Shown here one piece after another: positions 1 to 7,550 of a stretch of DNA of 37,103 nt. The position numbers were made by a program, and so were the translations under genes. The stretch is from Actinomycetes bacterium (GTDB lineage: Bacteria > Actinomycetota > Actinomycetes > Actinomycetales > Microbacteriaceae): assembly GCA_023386365.1 (NCBI GenBank), contig JAEWJX010000005.1:1-37103 (forward strand). Direction: 5' to 3'. Each line of letters opens with the position of its first letter. Within the stretch, counting starts at the first letter, position 1. The notes below the pieces were generated by a model. The model saw only the letters and a list, made by a program, of their open reading frames with translations, searched no databases and had not been told where the DNA came from.

Positions 1-40
1 CGGGGGGGGGGGGGGTCTTCCCCCCCCCCCCCCCCCCCGC
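1..40. other. Homopolymeric contig end
   Basis: Positions 2-15 are all G and 20-38 are all C, with TCTT between them. This is unlike anything else in the window and adjoins the window end, so I read it as an assembly or sequencing artefact rather than biology. The upstream sugar-binding protein gene expected before the permease at 107 is not represented here. Confidence 0.75.
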
Positions 41-51
41 TCTACTCTCGA

Positions 52-90
52 AGCAGGGCACGGCCCTGCTCCACCTCTTCGACGTCGAAG
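52..90 (+). promoter_or_regulatory. Two adjacent palindromes upstream of the permease gene
   Basis: AGCAGGGC (52-59) and GCCCTGCT (63-70) form a perfect 8-bp stem with a 3-nt loop. It is followed by the perfect 14-bp palindrome CTTCGACGTCGAAG (77-90). Together they occupy the spacer before the first permease. Hairpins between a binding-protein gene and its permease genes commonly lower permease expression or protect upstream mRNA; that role is inferred here. Confidence 0.5.
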
Positions 91-106
91 AAAGGCGAGT
101 CCTGCG

Positions 107-1075
107 ATGACCACAGGCGATCTGATCGGCAAGATCCTTCAACTCGTGATCGGCTTGGCGGTCTTCGCCGTGATCGTCGGTCTGCTGATCTTCTTCATCG
201 ACAAGGCCCCCAAGAAGGGCCGCGACTACTGGCAGCTGTTCCTGTTCCTGCTGCCCGCGATGTTCCTGCTCGCGCTCGGCCTCATCTACCCGGCTGTGCG
301 CACCACCGGGCTCGCGTTCCTCGACAAGTCCGGCAACTTCAGCTGGGAGAACTTCGTCTGGGCGTTCACGCAGCCCGCCGCCATCCGCACCCTCATCAAC
401 ACGATCGTCTGGGTGCTGCTCGTGCCCACCCTCTCCACCGCCCTCGGCCTGGCCTACGCGGTGTTCATCGACAAGTCGCGCGGTGAGCGGTACTACAAGG
501 CGCTCGTGTTCATGCCGATGGCGATCTCGTTCGTCGGCGCCGGCATCATCTGGCGGTTCGTCTACGAGTACAAGTCCGAAGGCCGCGAGCAGATCGGCCT
601 CCTCAACGCCATCGTCGTCGCGTTCGGCAACGATCCGGTGCAGTGGCTGCAGACCGACCCCATCAACACGATCCTCCTCATCGTGGTGATGATCTGGATC
701 CAGACCGGCTTCGCGATGGTCGTGCTCTCCGCCGCCATCAAAGGCATCCCCACCGAGCAGATCGAAGCCGCCGAACTGGACGGCACGAACGCCTGGCAGA
801 GGTTCCGGAACGTCACCGTGCCCGGCATCCGCGGGTCGCTCGTGGTGGTGCTGACGACGATCTCGATCGCCACCCTGAAAGTCTTCGACATCGTGCGCAC
901 CATGACCGCCGGAAACTTCAACACCAGCGTCATCGCCAACGAGATGTACACGCAGGCGTTCCGCGCCTCCGAGATCGGGCGAGGCTCGGCGCTCGCCGTG
1001 ATCCTGCTGATCCTGGTGCTGCCGATCGTCGTCTACAACGTCAACGTGCTTCGCAAGCAGAGGGAGATCCGATGA
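107..1075 (+). CDS. Sugar ABC transporter permease, MalF/AglF type
   Basis: This 322-residue integral membrane protein is one of two permeases of a CUT1-type carbohydrate importer. Hydrophobic segments lie at about residues 10-30, 40-62, 95-120, 130-150, 188-212, 245-265 and 290-312. The cytoplasmic EAA loop that docks the ATPase is at about 219-238 (EAAELDG, ending in TVP). The start is the ATG preceded by a purine-rich AAAGGCGAG. Its stop overlaps the next permease start in ATGA (1072-1075), so the two are translationally coupled. The long N-terminal region before the first conserved segment resembles alpha-glucoside permeases of the AglF group, but the substrate cannot be fixed from sequence alone. 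The binding protein probably lies just upstream, beyond the window, and no ATPase is nearby. Confidence 0.93.
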   Translation: MTTGDLIGKILQLVIGLAVFAVIVGLLIFFIDKAPKKGRDYWQLFLFLLPAMFLLALGLIYPAVRTTGLAFLDKSGNFSWENFVWAFTQPAAIRTLINTIVWVLLVPTLSTALGLAYAVFIDKSRGERYYKALVFMPMAISFVGAGIIWRFVYEYKSEGREQIGLLNAIVVAFGNDPVQWLQTDPINTILLIVVMIWIQTGFAMVVLSAAIKGIPTEQIEAAELDGTNAWQRFRNVTVPGIRGSLVVVLTTISIATLKVFDIVRTMTAGNFNTSVIANEMYTQAFRASEIGRGSALAVILLILVLPIVVYNVNVLRKQREIR

Positions 1076-2058
1076 GCATCGCACCCGCCGACCTCCCCAT
1101 GGCATCCGGGAAGGGCGAGATCGAAGTCGCCACCGAAGAGGAGTACGGCAAGAAGACCCACCGGGTGAAGCGGCGCCTCACCTCGCGCGGCGCCACCATC
1201 GCCGCGCTCGTCATCGCGGTGCTGTGGACGATCCCCACCTTCGGGCTGTTCATCTCGTCGTTCCGCCCGGCGGAACTCATCCAGACCACCGGCTGGTGGA
1301 CCATCTTCCAAAACCCGGGCTTCACGTTCGACAACTACCAGGAGGTGCTGCTCGGTACCTCGCAATCGTCGCCGCAGCTGGGCGCCTACTTCGTGAACTC
1401 GCTGTTCATCGCCATCCCGGCGACGATCTTCCCGCTCACGTTCGCGTCCATGGCGGCGTACGCGTTCGCGTGGATGCGGTTCCGGTTCGTGAACGCGCTG
1501 TTCATCTTCGTGTTCGCGCTGCAGATCTTCCCGCTGCAGATGGCGCTCGTGCCGCTGCTGCAGATCTTCTCCACTTGGCTGAAGCCGGGCCAGCAGTGGC
1601 TGCACGAACTGATCCCCATCATTCCGGTGCAGAACTATCTGCCGATCTGGATCGCGCACACCATCTTCGCGCTGCCGCTCGCCATCTTCCTGCTGCACAA
1701 CTTCATCTCCGAAATCCCCGGAGAGGTGATCGAGGCGGCCCGCGTCGACGGCGCCACCCACGGGCAGATCTTCTTCCGCATCGTGCTGCCGCTGGCGGTG
1801 CCGGCCATCGCATCCGTCGCCATCTTCCAGTTCCTGTGGGTGTGGAACGACCTGCTGGTGGCGCTGATCTTCTCCGGCGGCACACAGGACGCGGCGCCAT
1901 TGACGCAACGACTAGCCGAGATGGTCGGATCCCGTGGTCAGGAGTGGCAACGACTCACCGCCGGCGCGTTCGTGTCGCTCGTGGTGCCGCTGATCGTGTT
2001 CTTCTCGCTGCAGAGGTACTTCGTGCGCGGCCTGCTGGCGGGCTCCACGAAGGGGTGA
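1072..2058 (+). CDS. Sugar ABC transporter permease, MalG/AglG type
   Basis: This 328-residue partner permease of the preceding gene belongs to the MalG group. After a charged cytoplasmic N-terminus of about 45 residues there are six predicted membrane segments. The EAA loop is at about 221-240 (EAARVDG, ending in IVLP). The C-terminus reads YFVRGLLAGSTKG, the usual ending of CUT1 MalG-type permeases. The start is the ATG in the ATGA overlap with the first permease. The pair would form the membrane pore of an importer, probably for an alpha-glucoside or another oligosaccharide. The ATPase is not encoded here, which fits the actinobacterial habit of sharing one MsiK-like ATPase among several importers; that point is inference. 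Confidence 0.93.
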   Translation: MSIAPADLPMASGKGEIEVATEEEYGKKTHRVKRRLTSRGATIAALVIAVLWTIPTFGLFISSFRPAELIQTTGWWTIFQNPGFTFDNYQEVLLGTSQSSPQLGAYFVNSLFIAIPATIFPLTFASMAAYAFAWMRFRFVNALFIFVFALQIFPLQMALVPLLQIFSTWLKPGQQWLHELIPIIPVQNYLPIWIAHTIFALPLAIFLLHNFISEIPGEVIEAARVDGATHGQIFFRIVLPLAVPAIASVAIFQFLWVWNDLLVALIFSGGTQDAAPLTQRLAEMVGSRGQEWQRLTAGAFVSLVVPLIVFFSLQRYFVRGLLAGSTKG

Positions 2059-2083
2059 CCCGGCGCGCGTCGCCCGCGCTGCC

Positions 2084-2096
2084 TAGGCTCGGCACA
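2084..2096 (+). promoter_or_regulatory. Leaderless -10 element of the ABC exporter gene
   Basis: TAGGCT (2084-2089) lies six bases before the ATG at 2096, with no Shine-Dalgarno sequence between them. The same arrangement recurs at 7537, 12464 and 33004. Transcription probably starts at or next to the start codon. Confidence 0.6.
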
Positions 2097-3964
2097 TGAG
2101 CATGGGCGGACGCGGCGGCGGAGGTGGCGGGCGCGGCGTCGGAAGCCGCGATGCCGAGGTGCAGAAGGCGCTCAACGCGGACGCCCCCCGCATCCCGAAC
2201 CTGTGGGGGCGCATCAGCGAACTGTTCAGCCCGTTCCGCGGGGCGCTCATCGTCATCATCGTGCTCGTGCTGGTGGCTGCCGGGCTCGGGGTGCTGCCGC
2301 CGCTGCTCACCCAGCGCGCCTTCGACGACGGACTCTTCCCGCCATCCGGCACCCCGAACGTGCCCGTGCTGGTGACGATCGTCGCCGCGATGGTGGTGCT
2401 GTGGATCGTGTCGGCGGCGCTCGGCGTGTGGCAGACGTACCTGACCGCGCGGGTCGGCAACTCGGTGATGGGGGTGCTGCGGGTGCGGCTGTTCTCCCAC
2501 CTGCAGGCGATGGAGTTGGGGTTCTTCACCCGCACGAAGACGGGCGTCATCCAGTCGCGGCTGCAGAACGACGTGGGCGGCGTCGCCGGGGTGCTCAACA
2601 ACACGGTCTCGAGCGTCATCGGCAACACGGTGACGGTGGTGGCGGCGCTGGTGTCGATGCTGATCTTGTCGTGGCAGCTGACCGTGGTGGCGGTAGTGCT
2701 GCTGCCGGTGCTGGTTCTCGCGCAACGCAAGGTGGGGCAGGTGCGGGCCCGCATCGCCACCCAGACGCAGGAGTCGCTGTCGGAGATGACGGCCATTACC
2801 CAGGAGACGCTGTCGGTGTCGGGCATCCTGCTGGCGAAGACCTTCAACCGGCAGCCGGCCGAGATTGCTCGCTACTCGAACGAGAACGACCGGCAGATCG
2901 ACCTGCAGGTGCGGCAGCAGATGTCGGGTCAGTGGTTCTTCGCCATCGTCGGTGTGTTCATGTCGGTGGTGCCGGCGGTCGTGTACCTGGTGGCGGCGTG
3001 GCTGATCCTGCGCGACATCCCGGTGACGGCGGGAACGATCGTCGCGTTCACGACGGTGCAGGCGCGGCTCATGTTCCCGCTGATGGGGTTGCTGCGGGTG
3101 GCGCTCGACATCCAGACGTCGCGGGCGTTGTTCGCCCGCATCTTCGAGTACCTCGACCTGGTGCCGTCGATCACGGATGCGCGGGAGGCGCGGGAGGTCG
3201 ACCCGGCGAGGGTGGGCGAGGTGGAGTTCCGCGATGTGACGTTCCGCTACCCGGACGCCGACCCGGAAGCCCCCGGCACCCTGCAGGATGTGTCGTTCCG
3301 CATCGACAAGGGCCAGTACGTGGCGTTCGTCGGACCGTCGGGTGCCGGCAAGACGACGGTGTCGTACCTCGTGCCGCGGCTGTACGAGGCGACCGAGGGG
3401 GCGGTGCTGTTCGCCGGCACGGATGTGCGCGAGCTGCGGCACGCATCCCTCGTCGACAACGTGGGGGTGGTGTCGCAGGAGACGTACCTGTTCCATGCGA
3501 CGATCGCCGACAACCTCCGCTACGCGAAACCGGATGCGACAGACGCCGAGCTGGAGTCGGCGGCCCGCGCCGCCAACATCCACGACACGATCGCGCGGTT
3601 CCCCGACGGCTACGACACCGTGGTGGGGGAGCGCGGCTACCGGCTGTCGGGCGGCGAGAAGCAGCGGGTGGCGATCGCGCGAGTTCTGCTGAAGGACCCT
3701 CCGGTGCTGATCCTCGACGAGGCGACGAGCGCGCTCGACACGGTGTCGGAGCGCATCGTGCAGACCGCCCTGGATGCGGCGGCCCGCGGGCGCACCACCA
3801 TCGCGATCGCGCACCGGTTGTCGACCGTGGTGGACGCCGACGTGATCCACGTGGTGCGGGCGGGCCGCATCGTCGAGTCGGGCACCCACGCGCAACTGCT
3901 CGCGCTCGATGGCGAGTACGCGCGCCTCTTCGCGGAGCAGCTGACGGCGATCCCCGCCGGTTGA
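2096..3964 (+). CDS. ABC exporter, fused permease and ATPase half-transporter
   Basis: This 622-residue type IV (MsbA/LmrA-like) exporter half-transporter would act as a homodimer in the cytoplasmic membrane. A glycine-rich N-terminal tail (about residues 1-20) precedes six transmembrane helices (about 45-330). The nucleotide-binding domain has Walker A GPSGAGKTT at about 412, signature LSGGEKQR at about 517, Walker B VLILDEATSALD at about 537 and the switch histidine in IAHRLS at about 571. All are intact, so it should hydrolyse ATP. The substrate is unknown; multidrug or lipid export is typical of the family. It starts at a leaderless ATG, separate from the upstream permeases. Its final codons and TGA stop fall inside a GGTTGAGTAGC repeat element. 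Confidence 0.92.
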   Translation: MSMGGRGGGGGGRGVGSRDAEVQKALNADAPRIPNLWGRISELFSPFRGALIVIIVLVLVAAGLGVLPPLLTQRAFDDGLFPPSGTPNVPVLVTIVAAMVVLWIVSAALGVWQTYLTARVGNSVMGVLRVRLFSHLQAMELGFFTRTKTGVIQSRLQNDVGGVAGVLNNTVSSVIGNTVTVVAALVSMLILSWQLTVVAVVLLPVLVLAQRKVGQVRARIATQTQESLSEMTAITQETLSVSGILLAKTFNRQPAEIARYSNENDRQIDLQVRQQMSGQWFFAIVGVFMSVVPAVVYLVAAWLILRDIPVTAGTIVAFTTVQARLMFPLMGLLRVALDIQTSRALFARIFEYLDLVPSITDAREAREVDPARVGEVEFRDVTFRYPDADPEAPGTLQDVSFRIDKGQYVAFVGPSGAGKTTVSYLVPRLYEATEGAVLFAGTDVRELRHASLVDNVGVVSQETYLFHATIADNLRYAKPDATDAELESAARAANIHDTIARFPDGYDTVVGERGYRLSGGEKQRVAIARVLLKDPPVLILDEATSALDTVSERIVQTALDAAARGRTTIAIAHRLSTVVDADVIHVVRAGRIVESGTHAQLLALDGEYARLFAEQLTAIPAG

Positions 3965-3993
3965 GTAGCGGCCGCAGGCCGCGTCTCGAAACC
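3959..3993 (+). repeat. Dispersed REP-like repeat, copy A
   Basis: The element runs from GGTTGAGTAGCG to TCTCGAAACC and has an internal inverted repeat, GCGGCC-gca-GGCCGC. The TGA in GGTTGAG is the stop codon of the ABC exporter gene. Related copies lie at 17590, 17709 (inverted) and 22621, with fragments at 17768 and 34179. Confidence 0.8.
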
Positions 3994-4023
3994 CCACCCT
4001 GTCGCACGAGGGTCGCTCGGTTC

Positions 4024-4029
4024 TAGAGT
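4024..4029 (+). promoter_or_regulatory. Possible -10 element before the cyclase-homology gene
   Basis: TAGAGT at 4024-4029 resembles the -10 sequences used elsewhere in this window and would place a start site near 4036, about 30 nt before the ATG at 4068. I see no convincing -35 box. Confidence 0.35.
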
Positions 4030-4067
4030 GAGGCATCCCGCACCTCCTTCCCCCGGTGGAGTTGACG

Positions 4068-5951
4068 ATGACGACGAGCGACGGCACGGTTCCGCCGTAC
4101 GTCGCGCCCCGGCGTCGCGGCACCCTCAGCATCAAGTCGTTGATCCTGCTGATGCTGCTGGCGGTGAGCATCGGTTCGGTGGTGGTGGTGGGAATCATCG
4201 GCTATGTCGGCGGGTCGGATGCGCTGCGGGATGCCGCCTACGCGCGCCTCATCGACGTACGGGATGCGCGCGCCGGCGAGCTGACGAGCATGCTCGACGC
4301 CACCCAGCAGACCCTCGTGGTGGCGGCGCACGACCGGGCGGTCACGGATGCGTTGGCCGGCGCGGGCGAGTGGGACCCGAAGGCGACCGCCGAACTGCTG
4401 GGAACGGACGAGCTGGCGCTGCTCGACGGGCGCGGCACGGTGGTGGCGTCCACCGGCGGCACGCTGCCGGAGGGTGAGTCGCTCGCGAGTGGTCGCTCCC
4501 GTTTCACCGGCCTCGCTGAGACGTACCGGCGAGTGGCGCTCGGCATCGACGCATCCGCGATCTCCGATTTCGAGACGCTGCCCGACCAGGACGAGCCCGC
4601 ATCCTGGGTGATCGCGGCGGTTCCGGGCGGCGCGCATCCGGCGGGGGTGCTCGCGATGCGACTGCCGGCGGAACGCATCGACGAGGTGATGACGAACGGT
4701 GGCGACTGGTCGGCGGGCGGCCTGGGGCGCACGGGCGAGACGTATGTGGTGGGGCGCGACGGGCTGATGCGGTCGCAGTCGCGTGACCTCGCCGAGGATC
4801 CGCAGGCGTACCGGGCGGCGGCGATCAAGGCGGGACTCACGGTCGAGAAGGCTGACGCGGCCGTCGCATCCGGAAGCACGCTGCTCGCCCAGCGGGTGGA
4901 GACGGATGCGGTGCGCGAGGCGCTCGGCGGTCGCGCGGGCACCGTGGTCGCATCCGGGTACCTGGGTGGCGAGACGATCGCCGCGTACAGCCCGGTGTCG
5001 GTGGGCGGGCTCGACTGGATCGTGGTGGCCGAGATCGATTCGGCGGAGGCGCTCGCGCCGGTGTCGGGCTTCACGCTGACGCTGGCGGTGTCGACGGTGC
5101 TGATCGTGGTGGTGGTGTCGATCGTGTCGGTGCTGATCGCGGGGGCCGCGGTGCGTCCGCTGCGGAGGCTGCGGGATGCCGCCCGCCGCATCGCGGCCGG
5201 CGAGAACGGGGTGCAGGTGGAGGCGGGCGAGAGCGACGAGCTGGCCGATGTGGCGTCCGCGTTCAACGACATGAGCTCGAGCCTCGAGACGCGCTCGCGC
5301 CTCATCGACGATCAGCGCAGCGAGATCGAACGGCTCATGCACACGCTCATGCCCGACACCCTCGCGAAGCGGTACCGCGACGGCGCCCGCACCATCGTCG
5401 AGGACCACCAGGATGTGACGGTGCTGTTCGCCGACATCGTCGGCTTCGAGGAGTTCGGCCGCGAGCTCACCTCCGACCGGGCGCTCGACCTGCTGAACGA
5501 CATCTTCCGTGCCCTCGATGACGCCGCCGAGCAGCTCGGGGTGGAGCGGGTGCGCTCCACCCGCCAGGGCTACCTCGCGAGCTGCGGGCTGAGCGTGCCG
5601 CGGGTCGACCATGTGCGGCGGGCGGTCGACTTCGCGTTCGAGGCGGAGCGGATCGTGGCGCGGTTCGGCGCGCAGCAGGGCGCCACCCTCGCGGTGCGGG
5701 TGGGCATCGACACCGGCACGGTGACGAGCGGACTCGTGGGGCGCTCCCGGGTGGTGCACGACCTGTGGGGCGACGCCGTGAGCCTCGCGTTCCGCCTGCA
5801 GCGCGAAAGCGAGACGGCGGGCGTGCTGGTGACGCAGCGGGTGCTCGACGGGTACCCGGGCGAGCTGGGCTCGACGGCCGCCGGTGAGCTGTCAACCGCA
5901 TCCGGAACCCAGCTGGTGTGGCGGGTCGAGCCGCAGGTGGTGACCGCGTGA
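4068..5951 (+). CDS. Membrane-bound class III nucleotide cyclase homolog (sensor-HAMP-cyclase), active site degenerate
   Basis: The protein has about 627 residues: a membrane helix at about 20-50, an extracellular sensor region of about 280 residues, a second helix at 332-360, a HAMP linker at about 361-408 and a class III cyclase homology domain at about 448-598. Catalytic positions align without gaps. The first metal aspartate (D456, in FADIVGF), the adenine-contact aspartate (D565, in HDLWG) and the catalytic arginine (R576) are present. The second metal aspartate is Gln (Q500), the transition-state asparagine is Ser (S572) and the substrate lysine is Arg (R496). A homodimer would therefore lack key residues at both sites. 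I chose ATG 4068 because GGTGGAG lies six bases before it; a GTG at 4056 is the alternative. The next gene starts inside the stop codon (GTGA). Confidence 0.88.
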   Translation: MTTSDGTVPPYVAPRRRGTLSIKSLILLMLLAVSIGSVVVVGIIGYVGGSDALRDAAYARLIDVRDARAGELTSMLDATQQTLVVAAHDRAVTDALAGAGEWDPKATAELLGTDELALLDGRGTVVASTGGTLPEGESLASGRSRFTGLAETYRRVALGIDASAISDFETLPDQDEPASWVIAAVPGGAHPAGVLAMRLPAERIDEVMTNGGDWSAGGLGRTGETYVVGRDGLMRSQSRDLAEDPQAYRAAAIKAGLTVEKADAAVASGSTLLAQRVETDAVREALGGRAGTVVASGYLGGETIAAYSPVSVGGLDWIVVAEIDSAEALAPVSGFTLTLAVSTVLIVVVVSIVSVLIAGAAVRPLRRLRDAARRIAAGENGVQVEAGESDELADVASAFNDMSSSLETRSRLIDDQRSEIERLMHTLMPDTLAKRYRDGARTIVEDHQDVTVLFADIVGFEEFGRELTSDRALDLLNDIFRALDDAAEQLGVERVRSTRQGYLASCGLSVPRVDHVRRAVDFAFEAERIVARFGAQQGATLAVRVGIDTGTVTSGLVGRSRVVHDLWGDAVSLAFRLQRESETAGVLVTQRVLDGYPGELGSTAAGELSTASGTQLVWRVEPQVVTA

Positions 5952-7417
5952 CCAGCCCGGCCGAGATCTTCGCGCAGCCGTGGTTCTGGCCGGCGCTCGC
6001 CGTGGTGGTGGGGTTGCCGCTCGTGCTGCTGGTGCTGGGCGAGGTGCATTCGTCGCTGGTGCGGCGCGAGAGTCCGGCGGCGAAGCTGGTGCTGCTGATC
6101 CGCAACGTGCTGGCGCCGCTGGTGGCGATCCTGCTGCTGTTCGCGATGATCCCGCAGGCCACCGGTGCGCAGGTGACGTGGGCGAAGGTGGTGGCCACAC
6201 TCGTCGGGTTCGTGGTGCTGCTGGTGCTGCTCGGCGGACTCAACCTGGCCGTGTTCGTGAACGCGAAGAACGGCACCTGGCGGCAGCGGTTCCCGACGAT
6301 CTTCGTCGACGTGGCGCGCGTGGTGCTGGTGGTGGTGGGCGTCGCGGTGCTGTTCGGCTGGATCTGGGGCGCGGATGTGGGGGGCGTGTTTGCGGCCCTC
6401 GGCGTGACGTCGATCGTGGTGGGGCTGGCGCTCGCGAACGCGGTCGGTTCGGTGCTGTCGGGCCTGTTCCTGCTGTTCGAGCGGCCGTTCGAGGTGGGCG
6501 ACTACGTGCTCACCGGCGCGGGCAAGGGCCGCATCATCGAGATCAACTGGCGGGCCACCCACCTCGACACCGGCAACGGCATCCTCGTGATCCCGAACGC
6601 GGAGCTGGCGGGCGGATCGTTTCGGAACCTGACGCGGGCGTCGTCGCCGTACGAGGCGTCGGATGTGGTGCGCTTCGCCACCGACGACCCTCCGCAGAGG
6701 GTGATGGAGGTGCTCGTGGAGGTGGCGTCGGGGCTGCCCGCCCGGCATCCGGATGCCGAGCCGATGGCGGTGCCGCTCGACAAAGCCAAGTACGAGATCA
6801 ACATCCCGCTCACCGACCCGGCCCGGCAGTACACGACGCTCGGACTGTTCCGCACGCGGCTCTGGTACGCCGCTCGGCGTGCGGGGCTGCACCTGGATCG
6901 CGACCTGACGGATGCGTATGCGACGCCGGAGCGGGTGCGTTCGGAGGTGGCGCGGTTCGGCACGCGGATGCGGTTGGGGGCGGATGAGGTTGCCGCCCTG
7001 TCGGAGGCGGCCCGCCTCGAGCGTTACGGTGCGGGCGAGACCCTGCAGCGGGCCGGGTCGGTTCCGGATGCGCTGCGCGTGATCGTCGACGGCGTCGTCG
7101 AACTGCGGGTACCGGTGGTCGACGGTGCGGTGGTGCCGCTCGCGCAGTTGCGGCGCGACGAGCTGCTGGGGCTGACCGCCCCCACGCGTCAGCCGGTCGC
7201 CGCCGTCGCGGTGGCAGTCGGCGACGTCGCGGTGCTCGTGCTGCCGGCGGATGCGGTGCACGCGCTCGTCGACGCGCATCCGACGCTCGCCCGCGACATC
7301 GGCGCCGAACTCGACGCCCGCCGGGTGCTCGCCGAGCGGGCGCTCGATGCGGCGGGGTTCGCGCTCGATGACGTGCTCGTGCCGGCGGGGCGTGGCGAGC
7401 TGGCGGTGGTGGCGTAA
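5948..7417 (+). CDS. MscS-family mechanosensitive channel with C-terminal cyclic-nucleotide-binding-like domain
   Basis: This 489-residue protein has about five hydrophobic segments (residues 11-176). The last is the Gly/Ala-rich pore helix typical of MscS (GGVFAALGVTSIVVGLALAN). The MscS beta domain follows (FEVGDYVLTG, then IPNAELAGG at about 218) and then a C-terminal beta-rich domain at about 351-481 that resembles a cyclic-nucleotide-binding fold. This is the architecture of bacterial cyclic-nucleotide-gated MscS-like channels. The phosphate-binding cassette looks shortened and lacks the usual Gly-Glu pair, although an arginine (TRQPVAAV) is present. The start is GTG 5948, in a GTGA overlap with the cyclase-homology gene, which implies a fixed ratio and a shared function. 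Whether any nucleotide is bound is uncertain. Confidence 0.88.
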   Translation: MTSPAEIFAQPWFWPALAVVVGLPLVLLVLGEVHSSLVRRESPAAKLVLLIRNVLAPLVAILLLFAMIPQATGAQVTWAKVVATLVGFVVLLVLLGGLNLAVFVNAKNGTWRQRFPTIFVDVARVVLVVVGVAVLFGWIWGADVGGVFAALGVTSIVVGLALANAVGSVLSGLFLLFERPFEVGDYVLTGAGKGRIIEINWRATHLDTGNGILVIPNAELAGGSFRNLTRASSPYEASDVVRFATDDPPQRVMEVLVEVASGLPARHPDAEPMAVPLDKAKYEINIPLTDPARQYTTLGLFRTRLWYAARRAGLHLDRDLTDAYATPERVRSEVARFGTRMRLGADEVAALSEAARLERYGAGETLQRAGSVPDALRVIVDGVVELRVPVVDGAVVPLAQLRRDELLGLTAPTRQPVAAVAVAVGDVAVLVLPADAVHALVDAHPTLARDIGAELDARRVLAERALDAAGFALDDVLVPAGRGELAVVA

Positions 7418-7450
7418 GCGGCGTCGGAGTGCGGACGGAGATGCGCTCGG

Positions 7451-7476
7451 CCGGAGGGGGTTGCAACTCCCTCCGG
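7451..7476. terminator. Near-perfect 26-bp palindrome after the channel gene
   Basis: CCGGAGGG (7451-7458) pairs with CCCTCCGG (7469-7476) around a GTTGCAAC-type centre, and one G-T pair is the only irregularity. It lies 34 bases after the channel stop and has no T-tract, so it may terminate transcription in the U-poor actinobacterial manner. It could instead be an operator for cbs, because related TTGC/GCAA half-sites follow at 7478-7501. Confidence 0.5.
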
Positions 7477-7536
7477 GTGCAAGTTGCTCCAGCTAGCTGC
7501 AACGAAGGACCCCGGTAACACGCGCACCCCCGCCGG

Positions 7537-7550
7537 TAGGCTCGACTCCA
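7537..7550 (+). promoter_or_regulatory. Leaderless -10 element of cbs
   Basis: TAGGCT (7537-7542) is seven bases before the ATG at 7550, and no ribosome-binding site separates them. This supports ATG 7550 over the in-frame upstream extension. Confidence 0.6.

Noticed and set aside
2..38. G-run and C-run as a quadruplex or telomere-like signal
   Set aside because: Placement exactly at the window end and pure homopolymers point to artefact.
1955..4198. 747-codon open frame on the minus strand
   Set aside because: It lies antisense to the ABC exporter with intact Walker motifs, and its translation is His/Arg/Asp-rich low-complexity typical of shadow frames in GC-rich DNA.
4023..5759. 578-codon minus-strand frame opposite the cyclase-homology gene
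   Set aside because: Composition is Arg/His-rich without domains, whereas the plus strand encodes a complete sensor-HAMP-cyclase protein.
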